64,000 nt of DNA from Streptacidiphilus jiangxiensis (GCF_900109465.1 NZ_FOAZ01000026.1:1-64000), one strand, 5' to 3'; shown: positions 1 to 9,239, counted from the first letter of the stretch. The notes: generated by a model not told the origin, from the letters alone. Numbers and translations: made by a program.

Positions 1-90
1 CGGTTACATTCCGAACCCGGAAGCTAAGCCTCACAGCGCCGATGGTACTGCAGGGGGGACCCTGTGGGAGAGTAGGACGCCGCCGAACAA
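1..90 (+). rRNA. rrf: 5S ribosomal RNA, 3' part (5' end outside window)
   Basis: The sequence matches the 3' two thirds of an actinobacterial 5S rRNA, including the CCGAACCCGGAAGC block and the terminal GGGAGAGTAGGACGCCGCCGAAC. The gene enters from the left edge, so an rRNA operon on the + strand ends here. The 3' end is placed by similarity and may be off by a few bases. Confidence 0.93.
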
Positions 91-97
91 CCTTTAC

Positions 98-134
98 AGT
101 GAAGCCCCCTGACCATTAGTCAGGGGGCTTCACT
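98..134 (+). terminator. rRNA operon terminator
   Basis: A perfect 16-bp inverted repeat (98-113 with 119-134) closes on a 5-nt CATTA loop just after the 5S rRNA. Its position makes it the rrn terminator. No long T-run follows, as is usual in streptomycetes. Confidence 0.85.
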
Positions 135-162
135 GCGTTGTGGGCATGAAATGAAGAACGAA

Positions 163-206
163 GTGTGGGGCCTGGCGGACGCTTTCGCGTCCGCCAGGCC
201 CCACAC
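163..206. terminator. Bidirectional-type hairpin between rrn and the leftward cluster
   Basis: A perfect 20-bp stem (163-182 with 187-206) with a TTTC loop lies between the rRNA terminator and the stop codon of the leftward gene ending at 219. It most likely terminates the leftward operon and also insulates it from rrn read-through. Confidence 0.8.
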
Positions 207-218
207 GTTTCACACGTT

Positions 219-1397
219 TCAGCCGGCCGGGGTGGCGGGCGGCGGAGGGGCGTGGAAGGGGATGCCGGCTTCCTCCGCGAGCTGGATGTCCAGGCTCTCG
301 CGACGGATGCGGCGGTCGATGTAGTGCAGTCCCTGGGCGAGCGGCGTGAGGGGGAGCGTGAGGAGGCTGGTCAGCAGGCTGACCGGCACCATGGCCGCGA
401 TGATCACCAGCTCGGTCAGCAGGACGTGCTTCGCGTTGGCCGGGTCGGTGGTGTTGATCGTGCCGGGGGTGGCGCTCAGGCCCAGTGCGCCGAGGTAGAA
501 GAGGGAGAGGATCTGGTTGACTCCGTACTGGATGACCCCGCCGATCAGGGCGGCCAGGAGGGTGACGCCGAGTGCGCGTCCCCAGGATCCCTCGTTCAGG
601 CGCCAGGCCCGCCTGATCGCCTCGACCGGGCGCTTGCCCTCGAGGACGACCGTGGCGTTGACCGGCACGAGCCGGATGTAGGAGTACAGGTACCACACGA
701 AGGACGCCGCGGCGAGCAGGAACCCGAGCAGGGCGATCAACGCCGCAGCGCCGGAGCCGTTGGCGACGAGCGCCAGGGCCAGGACCACACCGAACGACAG
801 CAGGAACGGGCCGCCGCAGAGCAGCTGCGTCAACAGCGTCGTGCCGGTGAGCCGCCAGATGTACGGGGTGCACTCGGAGAGGATCTGGCGGAACCCGACC
901 CGACGGCCGACGACCGCGTGGCGCAGGGTCGCGATGCTGCTGAGCGTCCCGCTGATCAAGGTGGCCAGGTAGGTGACCAGGATGAGCAGGGCCAGCACGA
1001 CGACGGCGACGACCACGTTGGCGATCTCGGAGCCGCTGGGGGTCCAGTCGTAGTTGTCGACGTTGGCCTTGGCATCCAGATAGAAGTTGTGGAGCGGGGT
1101 CCACTCGATGGCGCCGAAGACGGCGAAGAGCACCGTGCAGCCGACCCCGGTGATCAGCGGGAGCCCGTAGACCGCAAGGAAGTTGTAGCGGATCGTCGCG
1201 AAGACCGCGTTGAGGATCTCGCCGATGTCGAGGGGGCGGAGCGGTATGACGCCGGGCTTGGGCGCCATCGGAACCCGCCCCCACGGGCCGGGCCCCATCG
1301 GCCCCATCGGCCCCATCGGGCCGTTCGGGCCCCAGGATCCGCCGGGCGGTGGGCCCGGCGGTGTGGGTGGTTGCCACCAACCCCCGTTGCTGCTCAT
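219..1397 (-). CDS. Multi-pass membrane protein, glycerophosphoryl diester phosphodiesterase membrane-domain type
   Basis: The product is 392 aa. An N-terminal Gly/Pro/Met-rich cytoplasmic segment contains a GPM triplet repeated three times. About six hydrophobic helices follow, starting near residue 60 with the motif PLRPLDIGEILNAVF, which is typical of membrane domains annotated as 'glycerophosphoryl diester phosphodiesterase membrane domain'. No catalytic phosphodiesterase domain is present, so enzymatic activity should not be assumed. It is the last gene of the leftward T4SS-like cluster, 77 nt after the TraG-like gene. The start is the ATG at 1397; longer readings run antisense through other genes. 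The function is unknown; a scaffold or membrane-remodelling role is only inference. Confidence 0.8.
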   Translation of the reverse strand: MSSNGGWWQPPTPPGPPPGGSWGPNGPMGPMGPMGPGPWGRVPMAPKPGVIPLRPLDIGEILNAVFATIRYNFLAVYGLPLITGVGCTVLFAVFGAIEWTPLHNFYLDAKANVDNYDWTPSGSEIANVVVAVVVLALLILVTYLATLISGTLSSIATLRHAVVGRRVGFRQILSECTPYIWRLTGTTLLTQLLCGGPFLLSFGVVLALALVANGSGAAALIALLGFLLAAASFVWYLYSYIRLVPVNATVVLEGKRPVEAIRRAWRLNEGSWGRALGVTLLAALIGGVIQYGVNQILSLFYLGALGLSATPGTINTTDPANAKHVLLTELVIIAAMVPVSLLTSLLTLPLTPLAQGLHYIDRRIRRESLDIQLAEEAGIPFHAPPPPATPAG

Positions 1398-1474
1398 TGC
1401 TTTCGTGGTCCTTCGTCGGAGTGTCAGGACCACTGAGCGTACGGCAGGGCACCAGGGGTGGGCAGGGGCGCGGT

Positions 1475-3721
1475 TCACACCCCCGGGAGGGTGATACGGA
1501 AACGTTGCGGCGTCGTCGTCAGCTGCCGGCCGGGCAGCAGCAGGAGCTCGTCCTCGGCCAGGCCCGGCTGGGGGGCGTACTCGGCGGCGCCGACGGAGGC
1601 CAGGAGCGCCGCGAGCGGGGCCGGGGAGAGGGGGCCGAGGACGGCGCGGTGGTCCGCACTTGTCCACAGGCTGTGGACAGCGCGCTCGCCCCAGCGGGCG
1701 CGTGCCTGCTCGGGGGAGCGCAGCAGGGCGAGGGCGCGCAGTCCTTGGGCGCTGCCATCGGCCATGAGCTGCGGCAATGTCGGAAAGGGCGCCACGGCGG
1801 CGATGTCGTCGAGGACCAGCAGCGGCCCAGGGGCGGGGTCCTCGGAGCCCTTCTGCGGGGACGCGTGCCAGGCGCGCTGGACCACGTCGTCCACAAGCGC
1901 GGAGAGCAACGGCATCGCACTGTGGGCAGCAGGGCCGAGCGGCACGGCGTCGGTCCGCGGCTCGCGGAGCCGACCGTCGCCGGCGCGGCCGAGGACGTAG
2001 AGGCTGCCGGCGGCGCCGCCGGTCAGCAGTGCCTCCGGGTTCAGCGCGGAGTCGGGGGTGCTGGGGGTGCAGGCGGCGAGCACGTGCAGTTCCGCGACCG
2101 CGCCCAGCGCCGCGCGGACGCGGCCCAGGGCCGCGTCGAGAGCGGGTGCGGACTGCAGCAGAGCCGACTGGAGCTGCCCGGCCCAGGGCTCCTCCCCGGC
2201 TGCCACGTCCACCGGGGTCGCGGCCGACTGCAGGACCGCGACGGCCTCCTGACGCCCCGTGCCGGCACCCGTGCCGGTCACGCCCCCCACCCACCGGGCC
2301 ACGTGGCGGAAGGGGCGGCCGTCCAGTGCGGCCGCGCGCAGCCAGCAGCGCAGCAGGGTCTCCGCGAGGGCGCGGGCCGCTTGCTCCTCGCGGTCGGCGA
2401 CCGGTCGCACCGTCGGCAGGAGCAGGGCGCGGGCGCGTGCCGACGCGACGACCGGCTCGGCGCAGCCGCTCTGCGGCGCCCACCGGCCGCGGGTGACCGT
2501 GCCGTCCAGGGTCTCCGCAGCGTCCTCGGCGTCCTCGGCGGTCAGGTGCTGGGGATCGAACCGCAGGGCGTGCCGGTAGGGGGGCCGGACGTCCCACAGG
2601 TGCGTGTCGGCCGTGACGACCACCAGCGGCCCGCTCGTCGCCCCTGCGATCACGCCGCTGACCAGCGCGCGCCGCGCGACGCTGCCCGCTTCCGGCGCGA
2701 AGACGCAGAGTGTGCCGTGCGCCGGCATGGTGAAGCGCCGCACGACGGCGGGTTCCCGATCGGTGCGGGCCCATCCGGCGGCCGTCGCCCCTGCGGGCCG
2801 GGGGACGAGCCCGCCGGGGGCCGGTGCCCCGACAGGCCCGGTCGGCGCCGGGGTTGCCTGGGAGGCTCCGGCGATTTCGGCCACGTCTGCCACCACGGTC
2901 GCGTCCGCCCAGCCGCCGGTCGGCACGCCTGCTGTCCCCGCTGCTGCCCCGCCCGCCGTCCCGGCCGCCGTCCCGGGTGCCGACGCCCAGTCGGCCTCGG
3001 CCGCCCGGCCGGTCGCCGGGCGGGTGCCGCTGCCGTCGGGCCGGCCGGAGGAGGCCCGGTGGTCCGGGTGCGGCACGGTGAGTGGAGCGGTCGGCTGCGC
3101 GGGGCCACCCGCACCCGGTGCGCGGCGCGGTCCTGGCGGACCGACCTGCGGTCCCCAGCCCCCGGATGTGTCGGGTACGCCCGATGCGCCCCAACCCTCC
3201 GGGTGGGTCGGACGGGCGACCGGTGCTGCGCCGGGCGGCCGCTCCTGGTAGGCGCCGTCGTGTCCTGGCTCCCCGTCGCCTCCTGCCGCGCTCTGTCCCC
3301 CCGGGGCCCCGGCGCGCCACGCGGCCTGCGCCTGGTGCGCGGCGCGACGCTTGGCGCGGGCGGCGGCTGCGGAGAGCAGCAGCGTCAGGGCCACGGACAG
3401 CAGGGCGAAGAAGGTGAGCCAGAAGGCGGCGGGCGAGGGCAGGTCGGCTCTGGGAGTGCCGGGCCAGGCGCCCGCGAGGTCGTTGGGGGCCGTGGCGAGG
3501 TGGCGGATCGCGACCGCTGTGGACAGGAACGGCAGCGGGTGCGGGAGATGCCCGTGCGAGACGAGGGCGCCGAGCCCCGTCGCCGCCCAGACCAGGGCGG
3601 TCGTGCCGAGCAGGACGGCGAGCAGACCGACGATCGCGCCGTCGGGAACGCCTCCGGTCCGCCGCGGTGTCTGAGGCGTGGCGGACCGGGGAGGCAAGGA
3701 CGGGGAGCGCTGGTCGGACAT
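1475..3721 (-). CDS. TraG/VirD4-like type IV secretion protein with degenerate Walker A
   Basis: The product is 748 aa. Two N-terminal membrane helices (about residues 28-50 and 98-117) precede a long Ala/Gly/Pro-rich linker (about 130-320) and a C-terminal ATPase-like domain. The C-terminus keeps the TraG/VirD4 signature: a Walker B-like LLVLDDIAAVAPFPTLPQL near residue 630, then RSPEQARARWGERA. Where a P-loop would be expected (about residues 335-350) the sequence reads FAPEAGSVARRA, with no GxxGxGK[ST], so ATP binding is doubtful. Its ATG overlaps the upstream VirB4-like stop by one base (TGATG), which implies translational coupling. From memory, the S. coelicolor equivalent is SCO4126. 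A structural, non-hydrolysing coupling protein is my inference. Confidence 0.8.
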   Translation of the reverse strand: MSDQRSPSLPPRSATPQTPRRTGGVPDGAIVGLLAVLLGTTALVWAATGLGALVSHGHLPHPLPFLSTAVAIRHLATAPNDLAGAWPGTPRADLPSPAAFWLTFFALLSVALTLLLSAAAARAKRRAAHQAQAAWRAGAPGGQSAAGGDGEPGHDGAYQERPPGAAPVARPTHPEGWGASGVPDTSGGWGPQVGPPGPRRAPGAGGPAQPTAPLTVPHPDHRASSGRPDGSGTRPATGRAAEADWASAPGTAAGTAGGAAAGTAGVPTGGWADATVVADVAEIAGASQATPAPTGPVGAPAPGGLVPRPAGATAAGWARTDREPAVVRRFTMPAHGTLCVFAPEAGSVARRALVSGVIAGATSGPLVVVTADTHLWDVRPPYRHALRFDPQHLTAEDAEDAAETLDGTVTRGRWAPQSGCAEPVVASARARALLLPTVRPVADREEQAARALAETLLRCWLRAAALDGRPFRHVARWVGGVTGTGAGTGRQEAVAVLQSAATPVDVAAGEEPWAGQLQSALLQSAPALDAALGRVRAALGAVAELHVLAACTPSTPDSALNPEALLTGGAAGSLYVLGRAGDGRLREPRTDAVPLGPAAHSAMPLLSALVDDVVQRAWHASPQKGSEDPAPGPLLVLDDIAAVAPFPTLPQLMADGSAQGLRALALLRSPEQARARWGERAVHSLWTSADHRAVLGPLSPAPLAALLASVGAAEYAPQPGLAEDELLLLPGRQLTTTPQRFRITLPGV

Positions 3722-5076
3722 CACGCTGCCGGGTCGTCCGCGAGCTGTTGGGAGGCGCGGGTGCGTTCGGCGATGGCGTCCTCCGTCATGGCACGGTCGG
3801 TGTAGACCAGGGGCCGCTCGTGCTCGGTGATGATGTGTTTCACCACCTGCACGTTGCCGTTGACGTCCCAGACCGCGATGCCGGGCGACAGCGTCGGGAT
3901 GATCTCGACCGCCCAGCGCGGCAGGCCCAGCACCCGGCCCGTTGCCCGGGCCTCGTCGGCTTTCTGCATGTAGATGGTGCGGGTGGAGGCCATCTTCAGG
4001 ATGGCCGACGCCTCCTTGGCGGCCGCGCCGTCGACCACGTCGGAGAGGTGGTGCACGACCGCGATGAACGACAGGCCGAGGCGCCGCCCGAACTTGAGCA
4101 GGCGTTGGAAGAGCTGGGCCACGAAGGGCGAGTTGATGATGTGCCAGGCCTCCTCGACGAGGAAGATGCGCTTCTTCCGGTCGGGGCGGATCCAGGTGTG
4201 CTCCAGCCAGACGCCGACGATCGCCATCAGGATCGGCATGGCGATCGAGTTGCGGTCGATGTGCGAGAGGTCGAAGACGATCAGCGGCGCGTCCAGGTCG
4301 ATACCGGTCGTCGTTGGGCCGTCGAACATGCCGCACAGGTCGCCGTCGACGAGGCGGTCCAGGACGAGGGCGACGTCGAGGCCCCAGGTCTGGATCTCCT
4401 CCAGGGAGACGCCGAGCGCGTCGATGGAGTCGGTGTTGGGGGAGCGCAGGGAGTCGATGATGTCGCCCAGGACGGGCTGGCGTTCCGTCACGGTGGCGAT
4501 GACGTGCGCGTGCGCGGCCTTGAGCGCGAAACCGGCGCGCTCCTCCAGGCCGCGCCCCATCGCGACCTCGATGATGGTGCGCAGCAGAGCCAGCTGCCCG
4601 TTCAGGGTGATGGACGGGTCGAGCGGGTTGAGCTTGACGCCGCCGTCGAGGGCCGCCATCGGGTCGAGCCGGATCGGCGTTATCCCCAGGGCGCGGGCGA
4701 TGAGGTTCCATTCGCCGACGCCGTCCTCGCCCTGCGCGTCCAGGACGACGACCTGCCGGTCGCGGAAGCGCAGCTGCCGCAGCACGTAGGTCTTCTCCAG
4801 CGCGGACTTGCCGTTGCCGGACTCGCCCAGCACCAGCCAGTGCGGAGCGGGCAGCTGCTGGCCGTAGAGCTGGAAGGGGTCGTAGACGTAGCCCTTGCCG
4901 CTGTAGACCTCACGACCGATGATCACGCCGGAGTCGCCCAGGCCGGGGGCGGCTGTCGGCAGGTAGACGGCTTGGGCCTGTCCGGTGGAGGTGCGCACCG
5001 GAAGCCGGGTCGTCTCGTTCTTGCCGAAGAGAAAGCTGGTGAACCCCTCGGTGATGCCTCCGAGCGGTGCTGCCAT
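3721..5076 (-). CDS. VirB4-like ATPase (C-terminal ATPase half)
   Basis: The product is 451 aa. Walker A GESGNGKS is at residues 84-91, and a Walker B-like stretch with LIVFDLSHID lies near residue 265. The VirB4/TraC-type segment IFLVEEAWHIINSP followed by FGRRLGLSFIAVVHHLSD lies near 305-350. This matches the ATP-hydrolysing half of VirB4. The N-terminal VirB4 part seems to be the separate SCO6880-type protein encoded 39 nt upstream, so the usual VirB4 polypeptide is split over two genes. It probably powers assembly or substrate movement at the membrane. It is coupled to the TraG-like gene by a 1-nt overlap. All ATPase motifs look intact. Confidence 0.88.
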   Translation of the reverse strand: MAAPLGGITEGFTSFLFGKNETTRLPVRTSTGQAQAVYLPTAAPGLGDSGVIIGREVYSGKGYVYDPFQLYGQQLPAPHWLVLGESGNGKSALEKTYVLRQLRFRDRQVVVLDAQGEDGVGEWNLIARALGITPIRLDPMAALDGGVKLNPLDPSITLNGQLALLRTIIEVAMGRGLEERAGFALKAAHAHVIATVTERQPVLGDIIDSLRSPNTDSIDALGVSLEEIQTWGLDVALVLDRLVDGDLCGMFDGPTTTGIDLDAPLIVFDLSHIDRNSIAMPILMAIVGVWLEHTWIRPDRKKRIFLVEEAWHIINSPFVAQLFQRLLKFGRRLGLSFIAVVHHLSDVVDGAAAKEASAILKMASTRTIYMQKADEARATGRVLGLPRWAVEIIPTLSPGIAVWDVNGNVQVVKHIITEHERPLVYTDRAMTEDAIAERTRASQQLADDPAA

Positions 5077-5115
5077 GGCCGGCCTCCAGGGATGGTTCGG
5101 GGGTGCGGGTGGGGG

Positions 5116-6654
5116 TCAGCGGCGGATGCCGGTGGCGAAGGGGAGGGTGTTGACGAAGGCACGGTGGTGTTCCCGGTCGCACCATTCCAGCTTGAGATAG
5201 CTCTTTCCGGCAGAGGCGCGAATGGTGCGCTTGTCGCGCGCCAGCGCTTCGGGGGAGCGTGAGCTGACGGTGATGTACCCGACCAGGTTGACCCCGGCGG
5301 CGCCGGAGGCGAGGTCCTCGCCGCGCTGGTCGACGCGGCCGCTGTGGGCCAGGTCGCGCGGGTCGATGGTGCGGTTCATCTTGGCGGCGCGGCTGGCTTC
5401 GGCGTCGTCGTTGGTCTTCTCGGTCAGCATCCGCTCGATGGCGACGTCGGTGGGCTCCAGGTCCATGCAGACGGCGACGGTGCGGATCACGTCCGGGGTG
5501 TGCACCAGCAGCGGCGCGAGGAAGTTGACGCCGACGGGGGTGAGCGGCCACTCCTTGACCCACGCGGTGGCGTGGCACCAGGGCTCCCGGGTGACCGACT
5601 CGCGGGTCTTGGCCTGGAGGTAGTTGGCGTTGGTGGCGTCCAGCTCGGCCGGCCAGGCGTTGCGCTTGGACATGGCCTGGATGTGGTCGATCTGGTGGTC
5701 CGGGTCGTACATCGAGTGCAGCAGTGACGCGAGCCGGGCCTGCCCGAGCGGCTGGCGGACGCGGATGTCGGCCTCGGCGAGGCGGGCGCAGATGTCGGTG
5801 AGCTCGCGAGCCATGACGGCGGCCAGGCCCTCGTCACCGCGGGCGCGACCCAGTGCCGTGCGGCCCATCGCCTGGGCCTCGGCGGCGAGCTCGCGGGTGT
5901 AGGGCATGCAGGCGACCAGGTAGGCGCGGTGCTGCTCGGAGGAGGTGGAGACCATCGCCTGGAGCTGGTCGTAGGACTCCTTGAGCCACTGCGGGGAGGC
6001 GTCGTCGCCGCGCCGGGCGACGTCCTTGGCGTGCGCGTCGGGGTCGGCGGGAAGGGTGCGGGCGAGCATCTGCAGGCGCGTCACGAAGCCGTCGCCGTTG
6101 GCGACGTGGCGCAGCAGCGTGCCGAACCGTTCCACCAGGGCTTCCTGGTCCTCGCTGTCGCGCAGGCCGACGCCGGGGCCCTCGATCTCGATGGCGGCGG
6201 TGACGGTGCGGCGGTCGAGGTGCAGCAGCACGGCCACCTCGTCCGGCCCGAACGGCGCGGCGAGCCAGCGGATCCGTCCGATGCCGGGCGGCGGGCCGAT
6301 CTCGACCTCGTCGCCGGAGAGCCGGGTGCCGGCCTCCATCGCGGGGGAGCGGTAGCCGGCGGCGGGGGAGCGGGCGATCCGCTTGTAGCTGCGGTTGATC
6401 TCCGCCCACTTGTAGAACGTCCGCTTGCGGTAGGGCACGTAGACGATGCCGAAGCCGAGCAGCGGGAACCCGATCAGGCCGATCAGCCGGATGAGGAGGA
6501 TCGGGACGAGGATCCCCCACATCATGCCGAGGAAGGCGCAGAAGATGATCAGGAAGACCTCGCCGCCTTCGCGGTTCCGCCCGATCACCGCATTCGGCTT
6601 GGCCTTGCCGATGAGGTAGGTGCGCCGGTACTGCCCGACGGGTGGGGTGGTCAC
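5116..6654 (-). CDS. SCO6880-family (PrgI-like) membrane protein of a T4SS-like cluster
   Basis: The product is 512 aa. The N-terminus (YRRTYLIGKAKPNAVIGRNREG) leads into two close hydrophobic helices at about residues 32-75, followed by a large soluble domain. This is the architecture of SCO6880-family proteins found beside VirB4-like ATPases in actinobacterial conjugation and secretion loci. It likely combines a VirB3/PrgI-like membrane anchor with the non-catalytic N-terminal region of VirB4. The start overlaps the preceding TrbL-like stop by four bases (ATGA), so the two are translationally coupled. Confidence 0.85.
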   Translation of the reverse strand: MTTPPVGQYRRTYLIGKAKPNAVIGRNREGGEVFLIIFCAFLGMMWGILVPILLIRLIGLIGFPLLGFGIVYVPYRKRTFYKWAEINRSYKRIARSPAAGYRSPAMEAGTRLSGDEVEIGPPPGIGRIRWLAAPFGPDEVAVLLHLDRRTVTAAIEIEGPGVGLRDSEDQEALVERFGTLLRHVANGDGFVTRLQMLARTLPADPDAHAKDVARRGDDASPQWLKESYDQLQAMVSTSSEQHRAYLVACMPYTRELAAEAQAMGRTALGRARGDEGLAAVMARELTDICARLAEADIRVRQPLGQARLASLLHSMYDPDHQIDHIQAMSKRNAWPAELDATNANYLQAKTRESVTREPWCHATAWVKEWPLTPVGVNFLAPLLVHTPDVIRTVAVCMDLEPTDVAIERMLTEKTNDDAEASRAAKMNRTIDPRDLAHSGRVDQRGEDLASGAAGVNLVGYITVSSRSPEALARDKRTIRASAGKSYLKLEWCDREHHRAFVNTLPFATGIRR

Positions 6655-7934
6655 GGCTGGCTTCCGCCTCCCTTGGCGAACGTGCTGGTGGTACTGGTGC
6701 TTCGGGTGGCGTCAGGGCTGCCGCCCTGCGCGGGCGGGGCCGCGGGGGCCGGCGCGTTGCGGGTCGCGTGCGCGGCGATGCCCGGCGTGACACTCCCGCC
6801 GCCTGCGGCTGCGCCGCCGCTGCCCCCACCGTTCTCGCCGTCGCGGCCGGCGTGGGTGCTGATGCCCTGCTTCATGAAGTTCGCCGGCCCGTTCACGACG
6901 GCCCGGCCGGCGCTCACCGCTTGGGCGCGGGCGCGCCGCATCGCGACCATGTCGTCGCCGAAGCCGGGCACGAACCGGTAGATCACGGAGCTGGCGAAGA
7001 TGGACAGCACGAGGATCGCCACACCCGAGGTGACGGTCGCGAACGCGTCATTGGCCCCGGCGGAGGACGCGACGGCCCCGGCCAGCCCGAGCACGATCAC
7101 GATGACGGGCTTGACGAGGATGACGGCGATCATCAGCCCGGCCCAGCGGCGGACGTGCTTCCACAGCTGCTTGTCGACCATCCCGGCGTAGACGACGGTG
7201 CCGAGCAGCGCCCCGACGTAGAGCATGGCCGCCCGGACGAACATCTCCAACCACACCATCGCCGCGGCGACGATCGCGATCAGGCTCACCAGCACGAGGA
7301 TGATCGGCCCACCCCCGATCTTCCCCGAGGTGAGGGTGTCCGCGAAGGTCCCGAGGTACGTCGCGGTATCGGTCTTCGTCCCGGCGGCGATGCCCTGGGT
7401 GATCCCGTCCGTGGCACTGACGACGGTGTACAGGATCAACGGCGTGAACGCGGAGGCGAGCACGGTCAGCCACAGGTAGCCGATGGCCTCCCCGAACGCG
7501 GTGTGCAGCGGGACCCCACGCGCGGCGCGCTTTATCACGGCGAGGAGCCAGAGCAGCAGCGTGAGGAAGGTGGCGGCGGCGAAGACGATCGCGTACTGCT
7601 TGAGGAAGGCGGAGTTGGTGAAGTCGACGTTGGTGGTGCTGTCGATCCCGTCGGAGAGCTTGCGGACGATCCAGGCGGCGGCGTTGGCGCAGCTGTTCGC
7701 AAGCGACTGGACCGGGTCGATGGAGCCGGGCAAGGAGCCGGACGTGTTCGTGTTCTGGCCGGCCTGGCACGCCTGAGCGGCCATGCCGAAGAGCCCCTTG
7801 CAGTCCTTCGGGCTGGCCGACGGCGACGGTGAGATGGGCCCCGGGGCGGCTGCGGCGGTTCCTGCCAGGACCAGGAGCTGCAGCGCGGACAGTCCTGCCG
7901 CGACAGGGACGATCCTGCGGAGGTCAACGGGCAT
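6651..7934 (-). CDS. TrbL/VirB6-like polytopic membrane protein
   Basis: The product is 427 aa. A signal-peptide-like N-terminus (MPVDLRRIVPVAAGLSALQL) is followed by an Ala/Pro/Ser segment with several cysteines, then about six membrane helices, and a Gly/Ala/Ser/Thr-rich cytoplasmic tail. This topology is that of TrbL/VirB6 inner-membrane channel components. I chose ATG 7934 over a longer reading because it starts the signal peptide and overlaps the upstream gene by only 11 bp. Residues 40-110 probably face the outside, with cysteines that could form disulfides. Confidence 0.82.
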   Translation of the reverse strand: MPVDLRRIVPVAAGLSALQLLVLAGTAAAAPGPISPSPSASPKDCKGLFGMAAQACQAGQNTNTSGSLPGSIDPVQSLANSCANAAAWIVRKLSDGIDSTTNVDFTNSAFLKQYAIVFAAATFLTLLLWLLAVIKRAARGVPLHTAFGEAIGYLWLTVLASAFTPLILYTVVSATDGITQGIAAGTKTDTATYLGTFADTLTSGKIGGGPIILVLVSLIAIVAAAMVWLEMFVRAAMLYVGALLGTVVYAGMVDKQLWKHVRRWAGLMIAVILVKPVIVIVLGLAGAVASSAGANDAFATVTSGVAILVLSIFASSVIYRFVPGFGDDMVAMRRARAQAVSAGRAVVNGPANFMKQGISTHAGRDGENGGGSGGAAAGGGSVTPGIAAHATRNAPAPAAPPAQGGSPDATRSTSTTSTFAKGGGSQP

Positions 7935-8724
7935 AGCGGAAACCTCCGAACTGGTTGACGGCACTCGCCAGATCCCCATAGCTGGAGACAGCCTGACTTC
8001 CGCTGATGGGTGTCGGACCGGACACCTGAGAGAAGTCGTTCACCTTCCAGTCATTCCCGGACCAGACGAGCCTGAGGGTGAGCGTGTACCAGTACTCGGT
8101 TACTGGCCGGGTGGATCCCTGGCCGGCGAGCCCTCCGATTGACGTGCTCCAAATCTCGACGGTGGCCCCCGAGTCGGTGAAGCCGTCGATCTTGGTGCCC
8201 ACGGGGACCGAGCGCGAGACGAAGGTGAGCCCGCTCGGTGCCCGGCCGTTCGTCAGGCCGAACTGTGCGGCTTCAGCGCTGTACGAGGCATCGAAGCGAC
8301 TGTTTAGGGTGGCCATCGCACTGGGGTCGGCGACGGTCGCGATGATCGCGTGCCGCGACGCCGTCGCGTACATCTCGCTCGAGCCCAGCGCCACCGAGTA
8401 GTTCGCCGCGGCGCTCTGCGCGCCCTCGCTCGTGTGGGGGTACTGGACGCCGATGCCGTGGGCCGTCGTGGTGACCGGTTGGGTGCCGGTCGGGGCGGTG
8501 GGGGAGACGGCTGTGCCGGCGTCGTTGGAGTGGGTGGCGGGGCCGGTCGTGGGGGAGCCGTTCGTGCGGTTGATCACCGCGACCGCGATCACCAGGAGGA
8601 AGACGACGACGAAGACCCCGCCGAGCATGCGGAGGCGTCCGAAGCCAGGGGCCTGCGGCCCCATGGGCTGCTCGCCCGCCGGGAGGCGGGTACGCGTGTG
8701 CGGCTGGTCGTCGGACACGGACAC
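7924..8724 (-). CDS. TcpC/VirB8-like conjugal transfer protein
   Basis: The product is 266 aa, with a short polar N-terminus, one membrane helix at about residues 33-52 (MLGGVFVVVFLLVIAVAVI) and a large extracytoplasmic domain. One TM followed by an NTF2-like extracellular domain is typical of VirB8/TcpC proteins, which fits the neighbouring VirB6-, VirB4- and VirD4-like genes. The start is GTG 8724, preceded by AAGGGGG at good spacing; the longer reading to 8775 lacks such a site. Assignment to TcpC rests on topology and context rather than on a clear motif. Confidence 0.72.
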   Translation of the reverse strand: MSVSDDQPHTRTRLPAGEQPMGPQAPGFGRLRMLGGVFVVVFLLVIAVAVINRTNGSPTTGPATHSNDAGTAVSPTAPTGTQPVTTTAHGIGVQYPHTSEGAQSAAANYSVALGSSEMYATASRHAIIATVADPSAMATLNSRFDASYSAEAAQFGLTNGRAPSGLTFVSRSVPVGTKIDGFTDSGATVEIWSTSIGGLAGQGSTRPVTEYWYTLTLRLVWSGNDWKVNDFSQVSGPTPISGSQAVSSYGDLASAVNQFGGFRYAR

Positions 8725-8906
8725 GGCAGCCCCCTTGGGACGAGGGTGGGCGGGCAGTCGGGCAAGCGGGCGCACACCCCGGGAAGGGTGTGTGTCAACT
8801 CTGTCACCCGGACGGTGGCCCGTGGGCGGGGATTCACCGAACCGGACTAGTCATTTCGGGCTAGTCCACCCGAAGTGGACAGCAGAAACGGGATTCAGAC
8901 GACTAA

Positions 8907-9239
8907 TCAGATCGCCATCCCATAGACAATGGTGAAGAGAGTCCCCAGCGAACCGATGATGAACACGCCGGTCAACCCGGCGATGATCAGCCCTTTGCCC
9001 TGTTCCGCACTGAACGTGTCACGCAGCGCCGTCGCGCCGATCCGCTGCTTGGCGGCGCCCCAGATGGCGATCGCCAGGCAGCCGAGGATGGCGACCGCCA
9101 TCACGACCTCCACCATCGTCCGGGCCTGGTTGCCCAGGTTGGCGAACGGGCCCCAGTTGGGCGCGATGCCACCGATGATGGTGTTGATGTCACCCTTGCC
9201 AGCACTCAGATACACAGCAACCACCCACCTGATCATCAT
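8907..9239 (-). CDS. Small two-helix pilin-like (VirB2/TrbC-like) membrane protein
   Basis: The product is up to 110 aa. After a short segment with GDINTIIGGIAPNWGPF come two hydrophobic helices (about residues 42-62 and 85-108) separated by a basic loop (KQRIG). Small size, two helices and first position in a T4SS-like operon fit a VirB2-like pilin or channel subunit. ATG 9239 lacks a Shine-Dalgarno site; an AGGTGG at 9225-9230 would better serve the in-frame GTG at 9215, so the first eight residues are uncertain. A 182-nt gap with small hairpins (8848-8880) separates it from the next gene, which may allow separate expression. Confidence 0.75.
   Translation of the reverse strand: MMIRWVVAVYLSAGKGDINTIIGGIAPNWGPFANLGNQARTMVEVVMAVAILGCLAIAIWGAAKQRIGATALRDTFSAEQGKGLIIAGLTGVFIIGSLGTLFTIVYGMAI

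Noticed and set aside
219-9239. Integrative conjugative element
   Set aside because: No integrase, relaxase, tRNA attachment site or direct repeats are visible, composition matches the flanks, and the order matches core chromosome of S. coelicolor as I recall it.
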